From contig RSEF01000001.1 in the NCBI GenBank assembly GCA_003993805.1, positions 143,994,536 through 144,058,535 on the forward strand: a DNA stretch of 64,000 nucleotides, written 5' to 3'. Made by a program: the position numbers and the translations under genes. Numbering within the stretch: the stretch's first letter is position 1; the number at the start of each line of letters is the position of its first letter. A model generated the notes under the pieces. That model saw only the letters and a program-made list of their open reading frames with translations, had not been told where the DNA came from and searched no databases. Positions 12,056-26,113 of this stretch are shown here, piece by piece. Source of the stretch: Himantopus leucocephalus. Taxonomy: Eukaryota > Chordata > Aves > Charadriiformes > Recurvirostridae.

Positions 12056-15000
12056 ATGCTTTAGCTGGTGTTTCTTCCATTCTCAAAGCCTTGCTATTCT
12101 CTCCTTTCATTCCTTCGAGGTCTGTTCCTCTGACAGCGAAGGAGGTCTGCCTTTATTCAGGAACCCAAAGGCTGATGATGCAGGATATAGCCATATGTAA
12201 TGGAACTGAAAAATATGAGCTTTAGATAGTGTAATCTGTTAGAAACCCTGATTTTAGTGTGTTCTTTTAGAAGGCTTTGATCCTTAGCTGGAAAATCATC
12301 ATTAAATGTCCCTTCCCTGAAGGGATCTATGTTCTGCTGCCCAATGTTCTTTGTCATCAATAAAAATGCAGAGTTTTGAGATTTTTTTTTTTCCCAGAAT
12401 GTTTAAATAAAAACTGAAGTTAGGATAAGTCTCATCCTCCCTGGTATACTGGAGATGCTGTAGCTGTCCTGATGGACTGCTCTGTATCTGAGAGAACAAT
12501 TTGTGAGCCACCATCCACTCTTCACGAGATGCTGACAGCTGTAGCAGTCACTTTTAATCCTTGCTGATCTGGCTTTCCGGTGTGCTGGAGAGGCGAAGGA
12601 GGGCTGGTTGCCCCTCCCGTACACTGGGTGGAACTGCTGCCAGTGTGCCTGTGGGCAGAAAGCCAGGTGCTGTTTACAGGTCAGGTTTATTATGCGTGTT
12701 GCAAAGGTTAAGTGACAGTCTGCTCTAACATTTTCCAATCTGCAGGAGTGTGTTGCTACTGGCTAGCAATTCACAGAGCCTCCGCTCAGCCACGGCCTCT
12801 CTTGGGAATTTTCTCCTTTCACCTACTTGCAAAGTTGAAGCCAACGAGACTTTTCCAGTGGCAGCAGTTTGCATCGAGCTGCTGTCTTCCTCAGTGCGCT
12901 GATAGCTTTCCCTGGTGTGTGACTTCAGATGCCCCATCTATGCAAGGAAAGCCGCTCATCATCTGTGTGACTTGTGCCATGGGCAGTGTACAGCCAGGAG
13001 GCTGTTGGTTTGGCACCACTGAGTTTATTGCTGGTAATCACTTCATTCAAACCACTTACCGCTTCATTTAAATCACTTCTTCATTTAAGAAGGCAAGCAA
13101 ATTTCATAGAATACTCTTAATAGACATATTGGTGTGTCCTGAAAAAATTTACAGCACGCAGTCGCTTCTCTGGCTTTGAAGTAGAAGCTTGTTTTAATCA
13201 TAAGTAGCGTTACTGCTCCATATATACTGTATGTCACTATAACCTTTGACCAGTGTGGTTACAACACGTGCTACTTAAGCAAATAGTGTTTATAGTATGT
13301 TAGCTTTTGGCAATATAGTAATTGGAAATGTGGAATGGACATTATCATGAGAGTTGCCCATCTCTGGTTTAGAAGGGTCTGTGTAAGGGAAAACGATTCC
13401 CACAAAGCCTGTCATTCAGCAAAGCATTTGGGTGTAGGTTTGAAAAAAAAAAAAATTCTAAAAATCAAATCTTCAGGCTTTTGTTTTGGTTATACAACTT
13501 GTTGATCCACGTAGTGTGTTTTTATTGCTAAATTGAAGTTAGCAATTTCAATTTGGAAGAGAAGAAGAAGAGAAGAGTTTGGAGAAAAGAGGATGTTGCT
13601 CAGTTAGTAGATGATACAGATCTGTTTAATGAAGACTGAAACTTAACCTCCTATGTTAGTTCTACTTATTAAACTTGGATATTTGGTACATGTTTCCATT
13701 GCTTATTATGTGTTTACTGGTGAATGTAAGCTTATTTTCTGGTTATAACTAGAGGGTCACACACTTAGCAGGCTGTAGAGTCCCCTGCTTTGGTGATGAA
13801 GCCATAACTGGAGTAAGTAGAGAGCAGACTTCTCATTTTGAAAAAGCAGCAAATCGAAGTGGGACACTAGGAGCAGGGGGTGAGGGTTTTCAGCTGCCTA
13901 ATTTTTTTTTCTTCTAATTGATACTAGGTCTGTAAAGCGCTTCAGTGTTGCACAGGAAGCTCTTGCCTGTAAGCATTCTCCAGCCATACAGACCCTGTCT
14001 TTTGTCTGGAATAACCATTCTCTCCTCTCCTAAGACAGAGATTTCAGCTTCGGGAAGCCTTTGTGTAATCACAGCAGTGCAGACAGTGGGTTAGATCTCA
14101 TTGCACTCCTTCTCCTGCATCCTGCTTTCATTAGGAGCTATGCAGTTTGCCTGACTGACACTGCAAAACTCTGCTTGGATAAATGAAACCTTTTTTTCTG
14201 CAATATTTGCCATATATAGGTAGTATTTAATCTTTGACCAGTTTTCTTGCCATGGCTGCCTAATGTCACACTTAATGCCTTGTAACTATAATCACTGTGG
14301 GGCAGGGACTACCTTTTATTTCACGCTTCTGATGCACAGTGCAACCTTGAGCCCAATATTAGAGACTCTGTGCAGTTTCTTCTACGGTAGAAAAGAAAAT
14401 ACTTTTTTTTCCTTTTGGGGGAGAATAAAAAATTACCAAAATAGTACTTTCTTCAAGCCCTTGAAACATGGCTAAACAGCAAAGTAAAGGAGGATATTGG
14501 AAATAAAAGGACAAGGGGGAAGTATATCCAAATGAGAACATGGGAGAAAGCGTAATCTCTGGAAAGTTAAAAATTAAATAACAACATTAAAAGACAAATA
14601 TTTTTGAGGACCAAACTGGTAAAGGCATAAAAAGGACAGTGAACACCCCACTCCCACCCCATCACACAGACCGTGCCAGACTTTGTGGCAGGTTGCAAAA
14701 TGGTCCACGTGTGGAAGGAACAGTCAAGAAACATAAGGGTGTATCACTGAAGCTTAATTATTTGCATCAGTATTCTGTGTGAAGAGGTTTAAGGGGCTGT
14801 TTCTTATTCAAGTCTTTCTTACAATGGAATATAGTTTAATCTATTGCTTAAATTATATTTGATGCCAGAGGAAATTAGTCTCAATACAAAGGCTTAAAAG
14901 ATCTAATGAACTGAAGAGTGACAAATCAAAGTTTTCAAGCATAAAACTGAATGGACAAAATATGATATACTGGGAAGAGCCTGTGCACTTTTTGTAAGGA

Positions 15001-15376
15001 AAAGTATCTTGTAAACCAACTGGACTTCTTGCAAGTGGTCAGCAAATAGGCGGGGTGGACTGATCCAGAAGGAGCGTGCTTGGATTTTCTAGAAGGTATT
15101 TGCAGTAACCCTCATCAAAGATCCTAAACATCTTCAAAGCTCTTTAATGTCTGGTGAATTCATAACTGATGTGGAAAAATGTGTGAATACCAAGATGGAG
15201 TTTTCTGTTGTTAAGGTGTTAAGTAAGAGAAGTCACTTACTAAAGTTTAGTAAAGTTCTTACTGTAGATGGGCCAGTTCTTACCAAGTTTCAAGGTAAGT
15301 GGAGTTAGTGTATTGAAGACTTAACACCACCAAGACTTAACACCACTTTTTCATATTCCCTTCTTGATTTCCTCAG
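12056..15376. other. Noncoding stretch between two CR1 copies
   Basis: Ordinary intron-like sequence with somewhat higher GC at 12550-12980. The ORFs there (110-120 codons) have no recognisable motif and overlap on opposite strands, so I treat them as chance. Confidence 0.6.
15316..15346. repeat. 15/16-bp tandem duplication
   Basis: AAGACTTAACACCACC is followed by AAGACTTAACACCAC just before the poly-C tract. Confidence 0.8.
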
Positions 15377-15408
15377 CCCCCCCCCCCNTTTCCCCCCCCC
15401 CCCCCCCC
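15377..15408. repeat. Poly-C tract with one N
   Basis: Eleven C, an N at 15388, TTT, then seventeen C. On the minus strand this is a G-rich run that could form a quadruplex and is hard to sequence, which explains the N. Confidence 0.85.
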
Positions 15409-15654
15409 AAGTTCTGTTTCCTGGTTGTAAATTTGCATACATGATCTAATACGCTTTTTCTACCTCTGTCTCTTAAGTTTATAAGTTACCACCTTCAGGA
15501 ATGCAGTCACAGTATTTTATTTGCTTGTTTTTCATCTTCAAAATATCCACATCTTTATCTCCTCTCTGTGCAGTTGTAGTATGTCCTAGTTGCCCAGAAC
15601 TGGTCTTTACAAAGGAGAGGCCACACTGCCACAGCTCAAATACTGTGCGAGTAT

Positions 15655-16117
15655 ACCTCAAAGACATTGAGGTTCTGGAGAGCATTCAGAGAAGAGCAAC
15701 GAAGCTGCTGAAGGGTCTAGAGCACAAGTCCTATGAGGAGCGGCTGACGGAACTGAGGTTGTTGAGTCTGGAGAAAAGAAGGCTGAGGGGAGACCTTACC
15801 ACTCTCTAAAACTACCTGAAAAGAGGTTGTAGCAAGGTGGGGGTTGACCTCTTCTCTCAAGTAACAAATGATAGGATGAGAGGAAACAGCCTCAGGTTGA
15901 GCCAGGGGAGGTTTAGATTGGGTGTTAGGAAAAATTTCTTCACCAAAAGGGTTATCAAGCATTGGAGCAGGCTGTCCAGGGATGTGGTTGAGTCACCATG
16001 CCTGAAGGTCTTTAAAAGATGTGCAGATGGCACTTATGGACACGGTTTTAGGTTTTAGTAGTACTCGATGATCTTAAAGGTCTCTTCCAATCTAAATGAT
16101 TCTATGATTCTATTCTA
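15655..16117 (+). mobile_element. CR1 non-LTR retrotransposon, 3' fragment, sense
   Basis: Sense-strand CR1: GAGAGCATTCAGAGAAGAGC, GAGGAGCGGCTGACGGAACT, a degraded reverse-transcriptase tail with [20 protein letters not shown] and [13 protein letters not shown], then GATGATCTTAAAGGTCTCTT and the terminal ATGATTCTATGATTCTATT. A stop in CTCTCTAAAACTACCTG and a frame change break the ORF. The start is approximate; the 3' end is well fixed by the 8-base repeat. Confidence 0.95.
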
Positions 16118-19100
16118 GGAAAGCAATCCATGCATGTCATTTCCATGCTCGGCTCTATTGGTTTCAAGTTCAAATCAAGAGCCTACTGTGCTGCAAATCT
16201 ATTTTGAACTGTTTGGTGAAACAATTTCATAGTGAAGTCTCATTCTTGCGTGTCTATTAGATGGACATCTTTTTTTTCCATCAAATATCCCTGTGATGTA
16301 CAGAAGTTAGCATATAATTCCTCTGTCAGTTAGACGGGATTGGAAAACATAGTCTAAAATGCTGACATCCCTGATTGCATTTCTTGCTTGTTTTGTGAAG
16401 GCAAGAAAAGGAGAAAGGGGGATCCCTTCCCTGCTTTGCCACACCCTGGACAATAGCACTTTGCACCCTCCTTGTGGTGTGTCCTGTTTGTCTCACTACG
16501 CAGCCCTGAGAAAACCTTCCGCCGAAGCCCTGGTTTCTTGAGCTTGGCTATTATGGTTGTTTTGACTAACCTTAGTCTAGAGCTGTACAGTCTGCTCTTT
16601 CTAAGTCCAGCTTATATCATGATGCTGTAGACTATTTCTTCAGCTTTTCTTTTGTGATCTACCAAAGAATTGCTGTTAACCGCATACTTAACAGTACAGC
16701 AATATCAAAGAACTGAAGTTTTGACCCTTAAGAAGGCACACAGTGCTCTGGACCCCTCTAGGGCTCTGGGATGTGCACATTAAGGGAATTTTCACTGTAT
16801 TACTCTAAAAGATTGACTGGCTTTGTAAAGTGTTCTGAACCAGGGCTTGAGCAATTGCAGAGAATAAAAACTAGAATTTTAAGAGCATGTAGTTAAACCT
16901 TCACAATGCCTTAACTTCGTCTTCCCACATACACTATTTGCTTCTGGTTTTCTTTTTAAAAGCTTTTTTTGCCTCTGGAGACTATCTAAGTGATGCTCTT
17001 TCTTCTCTAGGTTCCATATGCCAAAATATTTAGCTTGGTCTGGAGTTTTTTTTGTGTGCAGATGACAGAGGATGCTGCTGTATGCTTTATTAATCATGCT
17101 CCTCAGTGTTCTCAAACATCACTAGCATTATGTTTACAAATAAGATAAACATATAAAATAAAATGGATCTCAGTTGTCTCAAATAAAAGCCCTTCCTCCT
17201 TGCCTTGTAGAGCCATCTGAGCCCTTCATTTTGATTTACCAAATGATGTTCTTAAGGGTATACATTTAGATTGGTAAAGTTGAAATACCACAACAGATTT
17301 TAATAGGTTGAAAGAAGCTAGTTGTCATGCTCAGGCGTAGTATTGTATTTACAATAAATTCAAGCATTAAACAAAATCCCAAGTCAGGCCTGTCAGGTTG
17401 TGTGGCTTAGGTGTGAAATTCTCTTATTTAGACAGGTCAACACCCACCTCTTAATTTTAAAGAGCTATGCTGTTGCCTCCCTCCCACGTGTCAGACACAG
17501 CTGCCTGCTTCAGCTGTAATTTGCCAAACCCCTATATTAGATTTGCCGGTCATGGCATGGGAGAGGCGATGGCAGAGCAGTGCTGTGGGGCTGGGTGTGT
17601 GGCTCGGGGTGTCCTGCCTTCAAAGCATTCCTTCGCTTTCCTTCCCCTCCCACTGTGTTTGGGTGGCCCTCCTGCACCTCTCTGCCTTGCCAAGCCAGGG
17701 TACAGTCACCTCTGCAGGGTAGGCAGAGAAGGTGAGTGATCCGCTGTGCCCATGTGCAAATGGAAAATAGAAATCCCCAAATAGGATCTGCTGCTTGTAG
17801 GTTTGAGCTGTTTTGGTTAGGCATACTCTGGAGTTCCCGGGTTGTGTGTACCTACGCACACACACAGTTTAGTAATTCTTTTCCCAAGGCCAAATATTTC
17901 TTCTTCAAGCTATTCTGGTACAGTGAGTAGGATGAAAATTTTCTTGATAAGCCTTAAAAAGCAATTAGAAAAAGCTTAGTATTTTCAAATACCACACTTG
18001 AGTGTGTGACAGACTGGCTGGGTGAGTAATCTACATCAGATATCTATAGAACACTCATCACCTTGGTATTGAAATACTAAATCATAGAGGGTTTAGACTC
18101 ATGGACTATGTGTGTAGGGACTATGATGTCTCATTCTGTTCTTTACTTCTGGGGTGCCAAGCAGTCTTGCAGTGTGTATGCATATTGTTGATACACTATG
18201 GTGAATAGGTAAATTCTTCTAAATATTTTTCAGTGGAGCAATCTTAACATGAGCATTGCTGCAGCAATGTAGAGGTATTTGTAGCTGTCACAGGCAGAAA
18301 GCCAGTCCTCTTTGTGACACAGCCTTACAGGTGGCTGTTAATGGATTTCTGCATCTGCACAGAGCCTTCCTGACTGTGGTAGGGGGAGTCCATTGCAGGG
18401 TCAAGGCATATAGCTATGTGATATATAGACCACACACACACTCCCAGAAGCAAATCTGATAGGGTCTACAATGTAATTATTAGCCTTTTTTGCTATAGAA
18501 GTCTAAAAGCACAGCTGTGATACTTCAGGTTGCAATACATATAAAATCTCATAATTATGTCTTGGTATGATAATGTCTTAATTTCCTTTAAATAAATTGA
18601 CTCCCCAGGAAAAGCTGTTATACTGAGAAGGAGCTTCATTTGTCATTTACAAATAAATGAATTTTATAACAGGTTGAATGCCTTATGTCGAGCTGCCTGT
18701 TTCTGATTTAATGAATAATGGAAGAATGGGAGGACACTTCCTGGTGTTTTTGTTGTTGTTTTCTTTTTTTAAATTGTGTAATTTGATCAACCTTGTAATA
18801 GATTTTAATAATTAGGAAGTCTGAGGCATGCTCCTGTTGCCCAAATCAGTATCCCACACCTTGTGAAACAAATGTGATCCACACTTCCTCAAGCCTGTTG
18901 ACTGAGGCATATGTAGAAAATTATGAAGATCCCTTCCATTTGCAAAAAATTGGGCATTTTTGTACGGAAATTAGATTCCGAGCACCAGAAGGCAGTTATC
19001 AAAAATACCATCTTGCTCAGCTGCTGTAAGCTGGCCCAGTTCCTCACCCCCAGCTTGGATCCTCGTGAAATGAAAGCAATACAGTTACCTCTCGCCCTAC

Positions 19101-22100
19101 TGTGGTTCTAACCAGATATGTAGCTATGCTGATTATCACTGCTTAAATGTGCATGGTTTTGATTGCCTTATCGCCATAGGAAAATAATGCCCCGAGTATG
19201 TTAGACAGTTATTTTTGTTACTGAATTCAGAGCTGCTGTAGTGTAGAAGCAGTATCATCCAAATGATCTCCTCTGCTATAATTCTGTGTAACAGATGAGA
19301 GCCTAGTACTACTCACTGCAAAAGAAATTGGCTACTTAGTGCTATGAAAAAAACATTCCTTAGCAAAGATGCCATTTTGCTTTTAAAGGACTATGTACAG
19401 GCTCACCCCAAATTAGCTACATTAAGGTAAGCACAATATTCACCAAGTAAAAACAGTGTATGTTTTGCCCACAGATGCTCCAGGATGTCCTTTTCTGTCA
19501 AAATGATGGCTGCAGGACTAGTGACAGTATGGACTCTTTTGTTGTGGGTTTTGGGGTTTTTTTCCTTAGTTTTGGTCTGGTCTTATTTATAGACAGGGAG
19601 CAGATCTGCAAAGTTGACTCTGTTCCTTCCAATTGCTTTCAGTGAGGTGGTGCGATACTGTGAGGCTTTTAATTGGCTTGTAACTTGGGACTCTGCTACG
19701 TGTGTGTTAACTCCCTTTGCTCACTGAACCAGTACTAAGCTTCCTAAATTGTCCTGCTTGCTCAATTCTCAGAGCTGACAAGAAGAGCCTGCAGCGCCCA
19801 CAGCCTGCCCGCAAGGACCGGAGCTGTTCCCCTCTCCTGCTCCCTTTTATCAGTGGGAAGTTTTTTTACGTCTTTACAAAGCTTTTGTACTCAAGCAAGC
19901 CTGTCACCCTCAGTTTCTGAGCATTGCATTGAAGTGGCTGTGGTACCCAAAGACTTACTTTGAAAAGTGGTGTATCAAACAGAAATTGTTTTGTCTGTGT
20001 AGCATGACAAGATGTTGCTTCTTAAAATGTGGCAAATAAGTTCTTTAAAGCTTTAAAGCAGAAAGATTTGTCTGAGGACTTAGAAATGGTAGCACTACAG
20101 AATTAAATATCTGGGCAGACCAATGCCTGTGGGGTGAAAAAGGGAAAACATGTTCCTTAAAGGGGGTTCAGAGACTGTCAAGCCAAAACAGGTTTAGCCA
20201 AGGATGAGAAAGTGAGTTGATTTGCCAGTATTTCTTAGTTATAACCTGGTTTGTTATTGTTCAAGTATTTCTGAATGATGTAATATTTTCCATTTATACT
20301 AGAAAATGTTATCAGTGATTTTTCTCTTAAAAAATTCACTGAACACTTCAGAAAGAATACATATTGGAATTGCCAATTGTATAAGTAGAAACTAGCTGAG
20401 AATTCTTCTGTCAGGGGAGGCAATGAGCAAACTGGGGAGGATCCAGTTGAAGATGAGGTTATAGTTCTTGTGTTTTTAAAAAATAAAAAAAAAAATCTGT
20501 CATCTGCACCTTTCTGCCTTTCATGGAAAACATAAAAACAGATGGAGTTAGAATTCTGAGTAGTGCCACAAGTTAAGCCAATTTTAGTCATAACAAAAAG
20601 GATACCCAGTACATCATCTGCGTATATCAGACGTACCACTGTGGAAGGACTTAATCATGCACTTGGATCCTTGAATCTTTTTAGATAAAAACGTACTTAT
20701 GTTGTTATAGTTTGGGTCAGGTCATTGCAAGGGTATTCACATATGCCAAATATTTATTCAGATAGCTTCTATTTCATGTTAGGGGTGTGCATATGTGTTA
20801 AGTTTAAGAATTATTCAGAAGTAAAAACTAGCATTTGGTCTTTGCTTTAAGGCAGTTTTGGTGTACTGACATTGCTTTTAAATTTTTTTAACTTAACTTT
20901 TACATATTTCTTGAACCTTAAGCAGTCAAATATCAGTGCTTATATACATCTGAAGTGTAAGGCAAGGCTTGCATGAAACACTGAAAGTTAAATTTCACTT
21001 TTTCTTCTGATTGCCAAACTATTTCAACTGATCTTGCAGAGATGGTATTAATATTCTGTCTTAATAGTTTTACCTACCAGCTACAAGAGAACTATGTATT
21101 GAAGAGTAATCAACTTGCCATACCACCTTACTGTTCTTTCAAGTATCCCCCTATATACATTTTGATTAAGACAGAAGTTGAAAATTTAAAAATGGAAGCA
21201 TACACGTATTTGAGTCAAATAGAACTTGATTTTATGGAAGTATGATATTGAAACATTGCTGTATACTTTTTGTATAGGAAATCATGTTGCCATGAATTTT
21301 GTGGCATAAAATTCACCAGATGGTTTGTAAAAGCTCTATGAGATTTAATATCAGTTTGGGTTTTAATTTTGTAGCTGAATAATAAACACTCAGTGAAGTT
21401 TGAATGGTGGGGAAGAACATGGGGCGGTAATGTAGAGAAGACAAATAATGATGCAGAGAAGAGATGTGTAGTTAAAAAAAAAATCAGGAAAACAAGTGAA
21501 AAGCTGGACTAATTCTTAAACTTATGGTGGATTTATATCTCATCTCTAAATTTATGCTATTTTTATTCAATATTTTATTATTAAAATAGTACTGAAAGCT
21601 GTATATTGACATCTTGATACTGATAAAGAACTGGCATATTATATTTTCATAGAATATTTTTGGGCTAACTTGGCTCAAAAAGAAAGAACTGTTTTCCCAG
21701 TGAATTGAGTGCAAAACATGTTTTTATTCTTGTCAGAGAGCAACTAGATAAAGCTCTATAAAATATCAGCTTTGAAATATTTGTATTTTAATAATATAAA
21801 AGTCATTTGTTTGCATTGATTCTCTTTTTTTCTTCTATTGGAAATAGGGGACACTGTTACTGTAAGTATATTAGAGGAAATGATGCTTTATAGCCTTGTA
21901 ACTCTCTTTTAAATAAAATAGACAAAAGTACTAGTCTAGTCAGCTACTGTAAGGAAACAACTGCTCTTTTCTACTGTGATTTTAAGTCTGTCCTGCCTTA
22001 ATGATGATTAAAAAAAAAAGTAATGTGTTTTTCTGTTGCGTTACAACCATGACAAAATATGAGAGATTTGGACTTCTTATAATTCGCGGAATTGCCATGG

Positions 22101-22334
22101 ATTATTTCGATGCGCTTGGCTAGGCTGTGCTCTCATGCTTACAATACTCCAGAACCCCACTGCAGGTCTGTGCTTGTAACTTCAGGAAAGGAACAGCGTC
22201 CACCTCTCCTTTTTGCCTCTTCCATCTGCACTGCAGCCTGGCGCTTTGTTCACCTCTTTCCTCTGCCCTGCCATGAAGAATCAGTCTTTGGGGTCAGACG
22301 CTGGCAGCACAAGGCACTGGGTTTTGTTCTTCTA
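16118..22334. other. Noncoding stretch, no feature recognised
   Basis: AT-rich intron-like sequence with a mildly GC-richer interval at 17460-17730. The longest frame (minus strand, 20235-20639) contains poly-Phe from an A-rich run and no known motif. A short (AC)n run occurs near 17854. Confidence 0.55.
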
Positions 22335-22725
22335 TTCTTTCTTCTGGAGAGCAGGCAGTTAACCTGGAGAAGAGAAGGATCAGGGAGGACCTCATCACTG
22401 TATTCCAGTACTTAAATGGTAGCTCCAAAGAGGATGGGGGCTTTCCCTTCACAGGGAGCCACATGGAGAAAATAAGAGTCAGTGGATACAAGTTGCACGA
22501 GCAGAGGTTTCATTTTGATAAAAGAAAGAAATTTTTTACAGTGAGAACAGTAATCACTGGAACAGCCTCCCCAGAGATGTGGTGGAGTCCGCATCACTGG
22601 AGATTTTCAAGATGCGATTGGACAGGGTGCTAGATAGTCTCATTTGGGCTCCCCTTCCCAGAAGAGGCTGCACCAGATGATCTTTTGAGGTACCTTCCAG
22701 CCTGGGCTGTGCTGTGGTTTTGTGA
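22335..22725 (+). mobile_element. CR1 non-LTR retrotransposon, diverged 3' fragment, sense
   Basis: Readable CR1 landmarks include AGAGAAGGATCAGGGAGGAC, CTCATCACTGTATTCCAGTA, CCCCAGAGATGTGGTGGAGT and CACCAGATGATCTTTTGAGG followed by TACCTTCCAGCCTGGGCTGT. The terminal octamer is degraded to CTGTGGTTTTGTGAAAC. The copy is more diverged than the other two and lacks an open frame, so it is probably an older subfamily. Confidence 0.85.
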
Positions 22726-25700
22726 AACTGCAACCCCTGATACGTATGAGCAAGAGCTCATATGGATTTATGCTGAGATTCTTAGGAAGCTGTACTACTT
22801 CTTACTTCAAAACCTTCCTCTTCAGAGGACAAACTTTAGAAAGCAACAGGCAAATTACCTATTCACAGTACCAAACCCAAAGTTTGAAGTAAGACCTACT
22901 GTGTGATTTCATAAGGAAAACCACATATATGGTTTCCCTGCGTGGCCTGGAGCTGCTCTGGGCCAGGAGCCACTTGCCCTGTGGCCGGCAGACTGTGCTG
23001 GGCTCACTGGAGCAGCCTGGCGTGGGGGGTTGCTGTGGCTGGCAAAGCCCATGGAAGTGTCCAAACCACCTTCCCCTGTGAATGGGGTGGCTGGGTGCCA
23101 GGGAGAGACTGCGCTTCATGGTCCTGAGGAAGGATGCCTGTTTTCTGGCTGAGGGTGTCCCAAGCTCCCTAAAACAGCCAGCGTGTGTGGGGCCTGTGGG
23201 TCAGCTTGCAGCTGGCATGCTGGAGTGTGCCAGCCACCCCTGACAGCAGGAGAGGGGCTGGCATCACTCACCTTGCCGAGGAAGCCGGGTGAGCCCCCCA
23301 GGGTGCCTTGCAGTTTGCAGACTGGGGGAGAAGATGCAGTGGTGGCGGGGCGCAGGGCAGTTGTGCTGGAAACCGCAGGGCTGCGGGCATGAGGCGTGTT
23401 GGACGTGGCAGAAAGCTTTTTTTTTTTTGTTTGAGGGCTAAGGTTTTGAGGGGAGGGAAGAGCTCATACAGATTTATGCTGAGATGTGGGAAGGTACAGG
23501 GCATGCCAGAGAAGGGGCATATGTGCATAGGCAGGTCCTGAAGGCAGGATGCCATTTTTGGTGGAAGTTAAATTATTTCAAAAAAGAAGGGGAAGGGGGA
23601 GAAGACTCCTTTATCCATTTCTTGTTCTCTTTTTATTGAAAGGAGTGAGGAAAACTGCATAAAATGAGGAGAAACGGCAGAGCTCAGGGTACTGGTACTC
23701 TCTACAGTGAAGTTCCATGAAGGTAGAAACAAGTGATAATCTAATCACGCTGAAGTGTTGTCTCAGTAGCATTGTATATATATATCCGTATTTCTCAGGC
23801 GTATATAAATACAACTTGTTTTCTTTGTTAAATAAAATCTGAAAATAAAGACTGGGTAACGCTCACCACCACTGAAGCTTCATGTGTATATTGTTCTTTA
23901 CACCACAAAATTCTTAATGTGGCTGTAACATGCTCAGTGCTGCCCATTCAGGGAGATCCCAGTCCTGTGGGGAGAGCTCCTGGGATGCTGTTATGCTGGG
24001 GAACAAGGTTTGGGTGGTCATTCCTGGTCTGCCTTGAATGTGGTGGTTGTGGCGGTGGTGTTTCTGTTGATCTTTCAGATAAGCTTGTAAATTGGTGAGC
24101 ATCCTGGCTTGGAAATAATGTTAAGGGCAGGGAAGTTAAATAAGCCTGCCATGCGATCTCCAGTGAATAAACAAACCCAAGAGGTGTTTTAAAAGATAAG
24201 AGTGCACACAGCACTACTATTTATCATTTTGCTTGTGAAAACTGGAATACATCTCTATGTTTTGTTTTTCAATTTCTGTCCTCCCCCCTTGTACCATATA
24301 TCTGTACATGGGGGTAACAGATCTATCTACACATGCATAAAAAAAATTTTTCCTAAATCTTACTGTTTACTCTTAATCCTGTAAATCAGTCTAAACTGAC
24401 TGAGACAAAAAAATAAATGCAAGAGCTAACCCAGTCTTTGTTTAAGTAATAGACAACACTTCCAACTGAACTATTTGCCAGCAAAAAAAAGTAATCTTGA
24501 AATAATGATGTGCTCACTCTGCAAAGTATATGTATTTTTGCCTAGAAAGACAATATTTACAGAGCACTACTCACTGATTTTTCTGTAGAAGTTAGCTCTG
24601 TATAAATCATGGTAATTGAGCTATTATTTTTTTCTTAGGGTTAAAAGATGCTTAGAAAAAGCCTGCATCCACTTCCAGTGAGAGGAAGGAAGCTCGGTTG
24701 CTGGCATCACTAGCTGGATGTGTCTTTGTCAAAAGTCATTTTGAGAGTGGAACTGAATGGGCTATATACATACACTTTTTGTGTTTCTGAAAGGGTGGGA
24801 AACAGACATGATCTCATCCAATAGTGTTTAGGAATATTGTCTTTGAGATTATTGTGATGTCTGCTTAAGTAGTTGTCAAAAACGTTCTTGGGAGCTCCTC
24901 TTCAACATGGAGAAGGGAATCGTGGCTTCAGTCTGCTGCAGTGGCTGTTACGAGCAAGACTTCTTAGGAAGCTGTACTTTACTTTTTATTTCAAAAAAAA
25001 CCCTGCAGATTGTTTGCTGAAAATAACTTTTAGCACTAGCTATGGTATTACAGTTGAAAAGAAGAATGATTTTATTTCCCTGCTGTTGTTTTTCTCAGCT
25101 GCACTATGCAGGATATTGTCTCCCATCTGGCTAGATCTACATGGTATTAATAATTAGAGTTGTTTGCGAAGCAGACTAATTTAATTTTCATCTTGAATAC
25201 TTCCTATTTTCAAACTGAAACTTTTGAAATTTCCTCCTGGGTCTGCCTTTATCAATTTCAGAACTTGCTGTAGTTGTGTTGCATCAATGTATGGGGTCTT
25301 CTTGGTTTGGTTAATTTATTTATTTATTTTTTAAATATGTGGATCTTCTTTAACTGGACTTTGATAGACACATCACATTGGACTTTTTTAACTGCTGCAG
25401 GTTTTAATAGGCAAGTAGCCCTGATCTTTTTAGCTGAACTGCCCTGATGGATTACATAAGGTAGGAGTCTGCCCTTCAGCAAGTGTGTGTTTGAGACACC
25501 CTTCTTCCTAAGACTTGCTTTTTAAGGTGGCAAAATAAAAATATTTCTGTTTCAGCGCTTGAAACCTACTGACTCTCATTGACACTCCAGCCTTTAGTCT
25601 GGGGAAATGTTCATGAGCAGTGCGTCCTAAAACTTAGGAAGAAGAAGAGATGTTAATGCAAGGAGGGGGAACCCGTAACATTGCTGTGTACGTATCTGAT

Positions 25701-26082
25701 GTTTTTTTTCCCTGTCATTGTCTTTGTCTAACTACTTCTCACTCCTTACACAGGAGAGACTGGTGGTTTCTTGGGGTGTGCATTATGGAGGAGAACAGCT
25801 TTTCCTTCCCTTCTGTTAGCAGCTGGTGGTCCCTGTGCAGTGAGCAAATGGATGGTTTGCTGGCTTCTGGTTACTTGTGCACCAGCAGCCATATCTGCAT
25901 GTTAACCAAATCATTTATTATGAACATCTTTTATGTATAAAGTATTTGGCCCAGCATGATCATAGGCTTGGGTAATGGGCATGTGTGGCTTATTAAGATA
26001 GAAATAGAAGAATGTAATCATACCCTTTTTGAACACTTTAATCTTTGTCAAAAGTATTTCACCCTTTATAAGTCTCTATTTT

Positions 26083-26113
26083 AAAAAAAAAAAAANAAAA
26101 AAAAAAAAAAAAA
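26083..26113. repeat. Poly-A tract with one N
   Basis: About 30 A with an N at 26096. No recognisable retrotransposed body lies directly upstream, so I cannot say whether it was once a retrotransposon tail. Confidence 0.85.

Noticed and set aside
15501..16058. Overlapping plus-strand ORFs with [15 protein letters not shown] and [16 protein letters not shown]
   Set aside because: These are remnants of CR1 ORF2, not a host gene.
20235..20639. Minus-strand 134-codon ORF
   Set aside because: It contains poly-Phe from an A-rich run, shows no domain motif and has no supporting splice or promoter context.
22930..23410. GC-rich block as a possible CpG-island promoter or first exon
   Set aside because: It is rich in G and C but poor in CpG by eye, and no frame resembles a MAP7D2 N-terminus.
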